DNA of 64,000 bases from 0-14-3-00-41-53 sp041500225 (lineage in GTDB: Bacteria; Nitrospirota; Thermodesulfovibrionia; Thermodesulfovibrionales; SM23-35). A program made the position numbers and the translations under genes. The stretch is from contig JBGQLV010000002.1 in NCBI GenBank assembly GCA_041500225.1, positions 55,054 through 119,053 of the forward strand, given 5' to 3'. Below the pieces are notes generated by a model, which saw only the letters and a program-made list of their open reading frames with translations, ran no database searches and was not told the DNA's origin. This document shows positions 33,316-41,542 of the stretch, in pieces (the first letter of the stretch is position 1; the number at the start of each line of letters is the position of its first letter).

Positions 33316-33654
33316 CTAAATCGCGGCCTCGCCTTTATCTCCTGTCCTTATCCTGATAACATCCTCAAGGGAATAAAGGAATATCTTTCCGTCTCCTATG
33401 TTTCCTGTTTTCGCCTTTTCGATAATTGTGGAAATCACTTTATCAATCATGGAATCAGGTATAACTACTTCTAATTTTATTTTCGGCAGAAAGGTTACCT
33501 CATATTCAGTCCCCCTGTATACCTCCACATGACCTTTCTGTCTGCCAAATCCTTTCACCTCGGTAACGGTCATACCGTGAATCCCGATTGAATTGAGGGC
33601 GTCTTTAACCTCATCGAGCTTAAAGGGTTTTATTATCGCTTCTATCTTTTTCAT
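33316..33654 (-). CDS. glnK: PII signalling protein GlnK (amt-linked, Tyr51 present)
   Basis: 112 residues, the usual PII length, starting MKKIEAIIKPFKLDEVKDAL. The T-loop is MTVTEVKGFGRQKGHVEVYR followed by GTEY, with Tyr at position 51, so it can be uridylylated if a GlnD is present elsewhere. It follows the second amt gene by 24 bp. amt-glnK pairing is standard: GlnK plugs the Amt pore when ammonium is plentiful. AGGAAACATG is at the start. Confidence 0.96.
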   Translation of the reverse strand: MKKIEAIIKPFKLDEVKDALNSIGIHGMTVTEVKGFGRQKGHVEVYRGTEYEVTFLPKIKLEVVIPDSMIDKVISTIIEKAKTGNIGDGKIFLYSLEDVIRIRTGDKGEAAI

Positions 33655-33678
33655 GTTTCCTCCATTTTCTCATTTTGT

Positions 33679-35028
33679 TTATAAGTTGTATGCCTTCTCA
33701 CCGTGCTGGCTTTCATCGAGTCCCGTAATTTCATGCTCTTCCTCAACTCTTAATCCGACGAATGCTTTCACAAGCATAAAGATTATCAAGGTCACAACAG
33801 CACTGTAGACTATTGTTACAACCACAGCTATGAGCTGGGTCAGGAGCTGTCCCGGATTCCCGTATAAGAGCCCTTTACCGGCTTCATTTATTGCCGGGTC
33901 CGCAAAAATGCCGGTGAGGATCGCACCTAACATTCCGCCGACACCATGAATACCAAAGGCATCAAGGGAATCATCGTAGCCGAGCTTTGGTTTTATGGTT
34001 GCAACTGCGAAATAAGGAATTATACCTGCTAATATCCCTATGACCATAGCACCTTTGATGTTCACAAATCCTGCTGCCGGGGTTATAGCCACCAGACCTG
34101 CGACTGCACCTGAAGCAAGACCCAGAACAGTTGGTTTCTTGGTATGCACCCACTCGGTAAACATCCAGGATATTGCAGCAAGTGCAGCCGCTGTATTGGT
34201 ATTGATAAAGGCTGCGCCTGCAAGGCCGTTTGCTGCAAGCGCTGAACCTGCATTAAATCCGAACCAACCGAACCAGAGAAGTCCTGCACCAGTTATGACA
34301 AGAGTTAAATTGCTGGGTTTAAGGGATGCTTCCTTTCTTTTGCCAAGGACTAATGCTCCAATAAGGGCTGCGACACCCGCATTGATATGCACAACGGTTC
34401 CACCGGCAAAGTCGAGTGCCCCTAACTTTGCCAGGAACCCGCCACCCCATACCCAATGGGCTACAGGCACATACACTAAGGTTATCCACAGAACCGAGAA
34501 AATAACCCAAGCCGAGAATTTCATCCTTTCAATATAAGCGCCACTTGCAAGTGCAACGGTGATCGCCGCAAACGTAAGCTGGTAAACGACAAAGATGTAT
34601 TCCGGTATCGTCTTTGCAAGGTCATTGATACTGTTGACCCCAACGCCTGAAAGAAACAGCTTTTCTGCGCTTCCGATAATACCGCCAACATCGGTTCCAA
34701 AGGAAAATGAGAATCCATACATTACCCAGAGCAAACTTACTATGCAATAGGTCACAAAGGACATTGCCATAGTGTTCAAGGTGTCTTTTCTTTTTGCCAA
34801 TCCTCCATAGAATAAAGCCAGACCCGGAAGAGTCATGAGCATTACAAATGCAGTTGCAACAATCATCCATGCCGTATCTCCTGTGTCAATCTTGGGAGCA
34901 GGAGCTGCAGGCGATGCCTGCTCAGCGGCTGGAGGGGTAGGAGGGTTAGTCTGTACCTGTTCCCCGGCAAATGCAAACCCGCTTATGAACGTCAGAATCA
35001 ATATTGTTAGTACAAATAACCTTTTCAT
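33679..35028 (-). CDS. amt: Ammonium transporter Amt (second, glnK-linked)
   Basis: 449 residues with a signal peptide (MKRLFVLTILILTFISGFAF) and a Pro/Ala-rich linker (NPPTPPAAEQASPAAPAP) before the first membrane segment. Twin-His pore motifs are VVHINAGVAALIGAL and FGIHGVGGMLGAILTGIFA. It lies 11 bp after the porin gene and 24 bp before glnK, giving a porin-amt-glnK operon. The two Amt proteins are clearly paralogous (IDTGDTAWxxVxTAxVMLMT in both). Confidence 0.96.
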   Translation of the reverse strand: MKRLFVLTILILTFISGFAFAGEQVQTNPPTPPAAEQASPAAPAPKIDTGDTAWMIVATAFVMLMTLPGLALFYGGLAKRKDTLNTMAMSFVTYCIVSLLWVMYGFSFSFGTDVGGIIGSAEKLFLSGVGVNSINDLAKTIPEYIFVVYQLTFAAITVALASGAYIERMKFSAWVIFSVLWITLVYVPVAHWVWGGGFLAKLGALDFAGGTVVHINAGVAALIGALVLGKRKEASLKPSNLTLVITGAGLLWFGWFGFNAGSALAANGLAGAAFINTNTAAALAAISWMFTEWVHTKKPTVLGLASGAVAGLVAITPAAGFVNIKGAMVIGILAGIIPYFAVATIKPKLGYDDSLDAFGIHGVGGMLGAILTGIFADPAINEAGKGLLYGNPGQLLTQLIAVVVTIVYSAVVTLIIFMLVKAFVGLRVEEEHEITGLDESQHGEKAYNL

Positions 35029-35039
35029 TGTATATCCTC

Positions 35040-35810
35040 CTAAAAGCTAAGGGTTAGATTAATACCACCATAAAAGATATCTTTCTTGCCGTCGTCGCTT
35101 ATCTTTTTAATTGCCTCTTTCGCAGCATTGCTCAAAGGGAAAGAATAAGCCACCTTCGGAGTTATGGTGATGGACTTGTATACCGGTATACTGAGAGACG
35201 AAGAGAGTTCAGCATTATAGAAATTGCTGAAATTTTTCCCGTCCTTATCAAATCCCATAACCTTGTTGTTGATGTTATAACTTGCAGATGCACCGAGATT
35301 CAGGGCGATGCCCTTTGAAACCTCAAAAGAATGTCCTGTCGAAGCTACAATAAAAGCACTGTTACCTTCATCAAAGTCATAGTATATAGTCAGTGTTGGT
35401 TTAAACAGGGTATCGTAACCGGACGAGAGATAAAATTCCTGTGTGTCATTTGCCCCTTCAAGTGCATAATAGATATAACCAGCGACAAAATTGAATTTGT
35501 TTACTGAGAAACTGTAGTTGAGAGTTAAATCTGTTTCAGTAAATTCGCCGTGTCCGGTATCTGAATTTGTTGCCTCAGGTTTATCACTGTCGTAATTAGC
35601 CCAGATATTAGCACCAAAGCTGCCATAAGTAATACCGACTGAAGGTTGAATTACCCAACTGTTACTCAGCTTCTGACCTCTCCATACATAATTGCTCATC
35701 ACATCAACCGATGCGTAACCTGATGTCTTTGTTTCCCCGGCATACAGACTGCCGACAGAAATTAGAAGTGTTAAAACTACAGTCAGACTTAAAGTTTTCA
35801 ATCCCTTCAT
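35040..35810 (-). CDS. Outer-membrane beta-barrel protein (TorF-like putative porin)
   Basis: 256 residues. A signal peptide (LSLTVVLTLLISVGSLYAGE) is followed by alternating polar/apolar beta strands (GYASVDVMSNYVWRGQKLSN near the start, GGINLTLSF at the end). The terminal Phe is the barrel-assembly signal. SNYVWRG is typical of the TorF family. As first gene of an operon with amt and glnK it could admit ammonium or small amines through the outer membrane; that role is inferred from context only. Confidence 0.8.
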   Translation of the reverse strand: MKGLKTLSLTVVLTLLISVGSLYAGETKTSGYASVDVMSNYVWRGQKLSNSWVIQPSVGITYGSFGANIWANYDSDKPEATNSDTGHGEFTETDLTLNYSFSVNKFNFVAGYIYYALEGANDTQEFYLSSGYDTLFKPTLTIYYDFDEGNSAFIVASTGHSFEVSKGIALNLGASASYNINNKVMGFDKDGKNFSNFYNAELSSSLSIPVYKSITITPKVAYSFPLSNAAKEAIKKISDDGKKDIFYGGINLTLSF

Positions 35811-35889
35811 TTTTTCCCTCCTTTATTTTTATTTATTTTTTTTTGATCTCTTTAACTTTTTCTGTCAGAGACTCCATTTACGCACCTGT

Positions 35890-35990
35890 CTTCCATATAT
35901 CCAAAACCATGCCAGACTAAACTTATTGATTCTTAAGGATTCTTGAACAGAACCGGGGCTACAATATTGTATGTTGATACATCTTTGTAG
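35890..35990 (-). promoter_or_regulatory. Promoter and tandem palindromes of the porin-amt-glnK operon
   Basis: The 35890-35915 element matches that of the other amt gene at 24 of 26 positions (- strand CTGGCATGGTTTTGGATAT). Upstream are CTACAATATTGTAT (35959-35972) and ATACATCTTTGTAG (35977-35990), 18 bp apart. This repeats the element-plus-tandem-palindrome layout at 32841-33058, which argues for one shared activator. The other half of this 301-bp gap (35991-36111) shows only AT-rich DNA and a good Shine-Dalgarno for the next gene. Confidence 0.65.
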
Positions 35991-36111
35991 GACAAATATA
36001 TGTGGAAAAATCTCAGGTTATATTATAAAATTCAGAATTCTATAAATTTAAAAAGCCGTAAGAAAAAAAACTAAAGGAATCCGGGAGTTCAACTTAAAGG
36101 AGGTTTCATAG

Positions 36112-36633
36112 ATGCAGAGTGCTAAAAAGATAAAAGACATTATGGTCGGTATTTTTGAGTATCCTCACATTCCCTACTGGTTTTCAATAGCCCAGGCTGT
36201 GAGAATCGTTAAGGTATCATTTCTCAGCAGTAAGAAATACCCTGAGCCGGTAGCGATACTGGTATTTGACGAAAAGTATAATCTCATGGGCACCCTGTCC
36301 CTCAAGGATATCTTAAGAGGTCTTGAACCGAGGTTTCTGAAAACGAGCACTAAAGTTCAGGTCACTGAAGAAGATAAAGCAGGGTTATCCATTATCTGGG
36401 ATACACTATTTACCAAGGAATCCAAGGAGCTGGCAGAAAAGGCTGTAAGCGAGATTATGGTACCTGCCAGGCACTTTGTTGAACCCGGTGACCCCATAAC
36501 AAAGGCAGCATACCTGATGCTTCACCATGATTTGATTTTACTGCCGGTTTTAGAAAACAAGAAGAAGTTTATTGGAGTTGTAAGAATGACAGAGATATTC
36601 GATGAAATATCAGATGCGATTGTGAAGGAATAA
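36112..36633 (+). CDS. Two-CBS-domain protein, copy 1
   Basis: 173 residues comprising a CBS pair (about 20-80 and 105-170): ILVFDEKYNLMGTLSLKDIL and VSEIMVPARHFVEPGDPITK with LLPVLENKKKFIGVVRMTEI. CBS pairs bind adenosyl nucleotides and regulate linked transporters or enzymes. It is a close paralogue of the - strand gene at 41007, and the two bracket the transporter cluster in inverted orientation. AAAGGAGGTTTCATAG precedes the ATG. It stands alone on the + strand, divergent from the porin operon. Confidence 0.9.
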   Translation: MQSAKKIKDIMVGIFEYPHIPYWFSIAQAVRIVKVSFLSSKKYPEPVAILVFDEKYNLMGTLSLKDILRGLEPRFLKTSTKVQVTEEDKAGLSIIWDTLFTKESKELAEKAVSEIMVPARHFVEPGDPITKAAYLMLHHDLILLPVLENKKKFIGVVRMTEIFDEISDAIVKE

Positions 36634-36651
36634 GGAGTAATGAAGCAGTAG

Positions 36652-36686
36652 ATTTGTCCCCTCCCTGTCAAAGAGAGGGGACAAAT
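36652..36686. terminator. Hairpin between converging genes
   Basis: ATTTGTCCCCTC (36652-36663) pairs perfectly with GAGGGGACAAAT (36675-36686) around an 11-nt loop. It lies in the 75-bp gap between a + and a - gene. No T-run follows, so the termination strength is uncertain. Confidence 0.55.
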
Positions 36687-36708
36687 GGGGCTAAAGTGAA
36701 GGGGCTTC

Positions 36709-38076
36709 CTATATCTTCAGGACATAATATCTCAGCCAGATATACGCATGGCAGATAATAACCGATTCGATCATTAATGGCATCCCATATAGCATAAACT
36801 GTTTGAAGGATATCGGTTTGCCCATTTTCTCAGCCATGCCGCAAACCACAACATTCGCAGATGCACCGATCATTGTCCCGTTGCCGCCGAGGCATGCACC
36901 GAGGGACAATGCCCACCAGATCGGCATGAGGTCGGGATGATGGAGAAGATTAATCCCTGTCACACCCGGCCATAGCTGTTTTGCCATGTCAATGACCAGC
37001 GGGTTCATGGTGGCAACGTAAGGGATATTGTCGATAAAGGCAGATGCAAAGGCTGAGAACCACAATATAACCGTAGCAGTTCCGAAAAGGTTGCCCTGGG
37101 TAATCTCAATGACCTTAATTGACATCCATTGGATAAGGCCAACCTTCACAACACCCCCAATGATCATGAACAGGCCCATGAAGAAAAAGAGGGTTGCCCA
37201 TTCGCACTCGGCAAGAATATGATGGGGCTCTTTTGTTCCGGAAACCAGGAGCAGAAGTCCGGCGCCGGCAAGGGCGATGGTTGCAGGCTCATAGTGGAGC
37301 ATGCCGTGGAAAATAAAGCCTGTTACCGTTACAGCAAGAACAGCAAGGCATTTCTTCAGCAGCAAGGGGTCTTTAATGGCTTCGTTTTCGTTCATCGCCA
37401 TGACCCGTTGCCTTAACTCCTCTTTCACTGTCAATCGCTTGCCGAATATGAACTTGATGGTTATTACATATGCTATGAGCACGACTATGATTACCGGTGT
37501 AAGGTGATATACAAAGGCCATAAAGTCAAGCTGTGCCTTTGATGCTATCATAATATTCGGGGGATCACCGATAAGTGTCGCCGTACCGCCGATATTCGAT
37601 GCGATTGCCTCTGTAATCAGAAATGGCACCACATCGAGATCCAATGCCTGACAGATGAGCAGTGTTACCGGAGCGATAAGAAGCACGGTTGTCACATTGT
37701 CAAGGAAGGCTGAAACAACAGCGGTTACAACAGAGAATATTGCCATGATCGCAAACGGTTTCCCTTTTGCAACCTTCGCGCTTTTTATGGCGATATACTC
37801 AAAAACTCCTGTTGGCTTCATGATGTTGATGATTATCATCATACTCACCAGCAGGAATATGACGTTCCAGTCTATACCCAGTTCCGGTGAATGAAATGCG
37901 TCTTCCTGTGTCAGAATACCCAGCACGATCATTGTTGCAGCGCCGACGATAGCGAGAATTGTCTTATGTATCTTGTCTGCTATGATCAGACCATATACAA
38001 GCACGAATATCGCCGTTGCAATCCAGAACTTTGCGCCGAAAACAATTTCTGTTGCGGCTTTTACTCCTTCAGTCAT
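36709..38076 (-). CDS. NhaD/ArsB-type (ion transporter superfamily) permease
   Basis: 455 residues with about 11-12 membrane segments. Two inverted-repeat hallmarks are visible: FLDNVTTVLLIAPVTLLICQ (about 125) with IGGTATLIGDPPNIM, and the second half FIDNIPYVATMNPLVIDMAK with GGNGTMIGASANVV. These are typical of NhaD/ArsB/P-protein carriers, which exchange Na+/H+ or move anions. Substrate cannot be fixed from sequence. It is last in the - strand cluster and overlaps the upstream CBS gene by 4 bp, so regulation by that CBS protein is plausible. Confidence 0.85.
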   Translation of the reverse strand: MTEGVKAATEIVFGAKFWIATAIFVLVYGLIIADKIHKTILAIVGAATMIVLGILTQEDAFHSPELGIDWNVIFLLVSMMIIINIMKPTGVFEYIAIKSAKVAKGKPFAIMAIFSVVTAVVSAFLDNVTTVLLIAPVTLLICQALDLDVVPFLITEAIASNIGGTATLIGDPPNIMIASKAQLDFMAFVYHLTPVIIVVLIAYVITIKFIFGKRLTVKEELRQRVMAMNENEAIKDPLLLKKCLAVLAVTVTGFIFHGMLHYEPATIALAGAGLLLLVSGTKEPHHILAECEWATLFFFMGLFMIIGGVVKVGLIQWMSIKVIEITQGNLFGTATVILWFSAFASAFIDNIPYVATMNPLVIDMAKQLWPGVTGINLLHHPDLMPIWWALSLGACLGGNGTMIGASANVVVCGMAEKMGKPISFKQFMLYGMPLMIESVIICHAYIWLRYYVLKI

Positions 38077-38561
38077 TTTCCACCTCCTGTATTTTCATCA
38101 AGCATTGCCCTAACAATTGCAAAAAATACATCCCTTTCATAGAGCATCCCAATTACCTTTCCGGTTTTGTCCACGACAGGCAGTCTCTTTACATTCTTTC
38201 TTATCATATGGTCAACTGCATCCATAAGCGGAGAATCCTCTTTTATCGTTATTACATCCCTCGTCATAAGGGCAAATACCTTTTTATCTGCAATCTTCTT
38301 TGCCGTCTCCTCAAGCATTCCATCCCAGGTAAAGTTGCCGACATTCATCAAATCCATATAGGTAGGATGAACCGCCTTCAAAATATCTCTCATGGAAAGC
38401 ATGCCGACGAGTTTCCCCGACTCATCAAGGACCGGCAAACCCTTAACACCAATCCTTTCTTCCCCTCTCCGTGCAGTCCTGAGGAGATTAACTGCATCCT
38501 TAAGGTTGTCATCAGGTTTTAAAAAATCCTGCACAGGAATCATCAAATCTTTCGCTTTCAT
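38073..38561 (-). CDS. Two-CBS-domain protein coupled to the NhaD/ArsB-type permease
   Basis: I chose the ATG at 38561 (MKAKDLMIPVQDFLKPDDNL), with GGAGGCTTT directly before it, over an upstream ATG at 38597; this gives 162 residues. Two CBS motifs: LPVLDESGKLVGMLSMRDIL near 60-80 and LMTRDVITIKEDSPLMDAVD with RLPVVDKTGKVIGMLYERDV. The pair should sense adenosine nucleotides. It overlaps the permease gene by 4 bp (translational coupling). It belongs to a different CBS subgroup from the proteins at 36112 and 41007. Confidence 0.9.
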   Translation of the reverse strand: MKAKDLMIPVQDFLKPDDNLKDAVNLLRTARRGEERIGVKGLPVLDESGKLVGMLSMRDILKAVHPTYMDLMNVGNFTWDGMLEETAKKIADKKVFALMTRDVITIKEDSPLMDAVDHMIRKNVKRLPVVDKTGKVIGMLYERDVFFAIVRAMLDENTGGGK

Positions 38562-38680
38562 AAAGCCTCCAATTCCAAAAATTGATACATGATGCATGAT
38601 TCATGAAGCACTATGGAAATAATTTTCTTAAATCGTATATCCTTCATCACGCATCTTGCATCTTGTATCATGCTTCCTCA

Positions 38681-39397
38681 TCAATCTAACTTTATCTCTT
38701 GTTTCTTACCATTAATAACAGCATATGATTCAGCGGGGCTGATATAGTTGCCTTCGGGGCCGTGTATCTGTATCCCTGTTATCACTGCATAATCGCTCTT
38801 TTTTGTATCCACTACTTTTTCAATTGCATGTTCGAGATCTGACTGTATAACCTTACGGGTTATCTTAGTGAGTTCAATGAGGTCAGGGATTTGACCATAA
38901 GGTATTTCCCTTAGCAATCGTCTCTTCAGAAGGCTTTCTTCAATGTCCTCTTCGTCTATTGTTATATGGAGTTTTCCTTTTCGGAGTTCATCTAAAAAAA
39001 GACACAGCGCTCCGCAAGCGCTGGATTCCTCCTTTATTCCCTTACGCTTGCAAAAACCAGTCTTTCCTTCCTCATTAATTGCAATATGTGGGATTACATA
39101 ATAGATATAACGCTCTCTGCCATCAACCCTTGGTGCATGATGAGTTGCAGCCTTGAGACCTGTTTTTCCTGCTGTAAACATGCCTGCAAGGCTTGAGAGA
39201 TTAAATGCTTCTCCCCATACATGCTTGATAATGCTACGCAACGATTGTGATATCTCGTCCCTGCATACGCATACGGAGGCTATACTGTTTTCATCATTGA
39301 AACCGAATTTTTTTAAAACGGTATATGTCTTTTTAACAAAATCAACCTCGGTAAAAAATACAGGGAAATATTTGCTCAAAATCTCTTCAAATGCCAT
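38681..39397 (-). CDS. LCIB-type (theta-class) carbonic-anhydrase-like protein
   Basis: 238 residues. The pattern matches the limiting-CO2-inducible LCIB/LCIC family: VCVCRDEI (C45, with R46 and D47), LAGMFTAGKTGLKAATHHAP (H86/H87), IPHIAINEEGKTG and SSACGAL (C128). In that family two Cys and a His bind zinc in a beta-carbonic-anhydrase-like fold, and some members hydrate CO2. All ligands are present, so activity is plausible but not assured. GAGGTGA precedes the ATG. It lies between a DASS-type transporter and a CBS/permease pair in one direction, suggesting a CO2/bicarbonate function for the cluster. Confidence 0.75.
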   Translation of the reverse strand: MAFEEILSKYFPVFFTEVDFVKKTYTVLKKFGFNDENSIASVCVCRDEISQSLRSIIKHVWGEAFNLSSLAGMFTAGKTGLKAATHHAPRVDGRERYIYYVIPHIAINEEGKTGFCKRKGIKEESSACGALCLFLDELRKGKLHITIDEEDIEESLLKRRLLREIPYGQIPDLIELTKITRKVIQSDLEHAIEKVVDTKKSDYAVITGIQIHGPEGNYISPAESYAVINGKKQEIKLD

Positions 39398-39476
39398 AAA
39401 AAGTCACCTCAAACAAGACAAAGATAAAGGTAAAGGCAAGGAAATTCTTAAACTTACCTTTACCTCCTTTACTTAA

Positions 39477-40994
39477 TCATTTAATCAAAATCGGCATACC
39501 CAGCATCGGCCAGAATATTAATAAAGCAAGTCCCAGAAATGCAATCAAGATTACACTTGGCAATAACCCATAGCCAAAAAATTCTCCAGGGGTAAACTGT
39601 TTCGATTCATAAGCAATAGCATTCGGTGCAGCACCGATTAAGAGCACAAAAGGCATACCTGCTGTAACAAGAGAGGCATAAAAAATCGGCTCAGGGGCTA
39701 CACCTAAATATTGTGCTATGACAAGGGAAACGGGAAGCGATATAGCAATGGCTGCAACATTCATGATAAAGTTTGTCAAGACCAGAACAAAAGTCGCTAC
39801 ACTCAATACAAATACAAGCCAGTGTGCCTTCTGGAACAACAAGAGCCATTCAACAGCCATCCACTGGGCAGCGCCTGTCTGCCAGAGGCAGAAACCAATA
39901 CTCATGGCACCACTAAATAAAAGAATGATGTTCCAGGGTATATCTTCAAGCTCTTTGACAGTCAGCACCTTGAAAACGAAGAAGAGGAGTGTTGAGACGA
40001 GCATAATTGCGGCCCTGTCAAGCGACTTTAAGGCGGGCACAAAAGACTGCATGGACATGACAGCAATTGCAGCTAATACAGTAATGATGACGAACTTCTC
40101 ATCCCTTGTCATTGGTCCAAGCTGTTTTGAAAGCTCAGCAACCCGTCCCCTGAGGCCGGTGATTACCTTCTTTTCCGGCTTCAAGAAAATCATAAGGATA
40201 ATCCAGATGACAAAGACCATAACCCATCCGATAGGGAACATATATTTCGTCAATTCAAAAAAACCAATGTATTTCCCTGTAAATTGCTGGAACATGCCGG
40301 CACCCGCTGCAGCACGGGCAGAGCCTAAAAAGGTAATAATGCTTCCTGCACCTGCAGCATAGGCCATCCCGATGAAAAGTGACTTCCCGAACTTGGTGGG
40401 TTTGTCCCCTTCTCCGTAAAGAGAGTTAACTGCAAGAAGTATCGGGAATACAGTGGCTGCTGCTGCAGTATGAGCCATGAAATGTGCAAGCCCTGCTGTT
40501 ACTACAAGGGCTCCCAGGACAATCATGCTCGTTCTTTCTCCCACCACCTGCAGCATCTTGTATGCCAGACGCTTTGTTAGACCTGACTTTGTAAATGCAA
40601 GGCCTACAACCACTGAAGCGAAAATAAACATAACAGAGGGATCCATGAAATCCCTGAATGCATCCTTAGCTGATCGAATCGCAAAGATTGCCTGAAAAAC
40701 ACCTATTGCAATAGCAGTTACACCTATAGGTATAACCTCAAAAATCCACCATGTGCCTGCGAGTAAAAAAAGTGCAATGGCTCCCTTCCCCTGTGGTGAC
40801 AAGGCGAAGTGCTTGCCTCCCGGATCAATAGCGTCAGGCCACGCGGGCATAAAGTAAATCCATAAGAACAGACCTAATCCTATCAAAATAAACAATACCC
40901 TTTTCCAGTCGAACTTGATTTTGGGAGCAGCTACTACTATTTCAGGCGGCGGCTCCGGTAAGCCCTCCGTTCTCTTTTTTTCTTTCTCTGCCAT
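39477..40994 (-). CDS. DASS/SLC13-family sodium:anion symporter
   Basis: 505 residues with a charged cytosolic N-terminus (1-30) and about 12 membrane segments. Family marks include WWIFEVIPIGVTAIAIGVFQ, VVVGLAFTKSGLTKRLAYKM and, near the C-terminus, LTNFIMNVAAIAISLPVSLV and GMPFVLLIGAAPNAIAYESK. Relatives carry dicarboxylates, sulfate or, in some cyanobacteria, bicarbonate; the substrate cannot be told from sequence. AGGAGGCGATAGAG precedes the ATG. It follows a CBS gene by 12 bp and precedes the LCIB-like gene by 79 bp. Confidence 0.88.
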   Translation of the reverse strand: MAEKEKKRTEGLPEPPPEIVVAAPKIKFDWKRVLFILIGLGLFLWIYFMPAWPDAIDPGGKHFALSPQGKGAIALFLLAGTWWIFEVIPIGVTAIAIGVFQAIFAIRSAKDAFRDFMDPSVMFIFASVVVGLAFTKSGLTKRLAYKMLQVVGERTSMIVLGALVVTAGLAHFMAHTAAAATVFPILLAVNSLYGEGDKPTKFGKSLFIGMAYAAGAGSIITFLGSARAAAGAGMFQQFTGKYIGFFELTKYMFPIGWVMVFVIWIILMIFLKPEKKVITGLRGRVAELSKQLGPMTRDEKFVIITVLAAIAVMSMQSFVPALKSLDRAAIMLVSTLLFFVFKVLTVKELEDIPWNIILLFSGAMSIGFCLWQTGAAQWMAVEWLLLFQKAHWLVFVLSVATFVLVLTNFIMNVAAIAISLPVSLVIAQYLGVAPEPIFYASLVTAGMPFVLLIGAAPNAIAYESKQFTPGEFFGYGLLPSVILIAFLGLALLIFWPMLGMPILIK

Positions 40995-41006
40995 CTCTAT
41001 CGCCTC

Positions 41007-41528
41007 CTATTCCTTCACAAGTGCATTGGATATTTCATCGAATATCTCTATCATTCTCACAAGTCCAATAAACTTCTTTTTGTTCTCTAAAACCGGCAGT
41101 AAAACCAGATCATGGTGAAGCATCAGATATGCTGCCTTTGTTATGGGGTCATTCGGTTCAACAAAGAATTTGGCAGGCGACATAATCTCGCTTACAGCCT
41201 TTTCCGCCAGCTCTTTGGATTCCCTGGTAAAAAGGGAATCCCAGATAATGGCTAAACCTGATTCATCTTCTTCAGGAACTTGAGCCTTAGTACTTGGCTT
41301 CAAAAACCTTGGTTCAAGTCCTTTCAAAATGTCTTTAAGAGACAGGGTGCCCATAAGATTATACTTTTCATCAAATACCAGTATTGCCATAGGCTCAGGG
41401 TATTTCTTAGTACTGAGAAAAGATACCTTAACGATTCTCACTGCCTGGTTTAGCGAAAACCAGTAGGGTATGTGAGGGTATTCAAAGATACCGATCATCA
41501 AATCCTTTACAACTTTACCTTCTGACAT
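41007..41528 (-). CDS. Two-CBS-domain protein, copy 2
   Basis: 173 residues, nearly the same as the + strand protein at 36112 (for example LMIGIFEYPHIPYWFSLNQA here and IMVGIFEYPHIPYWFSIAQA there, both followed by VRIVKVSFLS). Two CBS motifs as in the paralogue. It sits between gntR and the DASS transporter with gaps of 14 and 12 bp, so it is part of the operon. A likely adenosine-nucleotide-responsive regulator of the transporter. Confidence 0.9.
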   Translation of the reverse strand: MSEGKVVKDLMIGIFEYPHIPYWFSLNQAVRIVKVSFLSTKKYPEPMAILVFDEKYNLMGTLSLKDILKGLEPRFLKPSTKAQVPEEDESGLAIIWDSLFTRESKELAEKAVSEIMSPAKFFVEPNDPITKAAYLMLHHDLVLLPVLENKKKFIGLVRMIEIFDEISNALVKE

Positions 41529-41542
41529 AAAAACCTCCTTTT

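Noticed and set aside
34040..34537. 165-residue ORF opposite the second amt gene
   Set aside because: Antisense shadow of a well-supported membrane transporter, with an Ala/Pro-rich composition that follows from the amt codons.
39718..40362. 214-residue ORF opposite the DASS transporter
   Set aside because: Antisense shadow of a clear transporter gene; no ribosome-binding site or family match.
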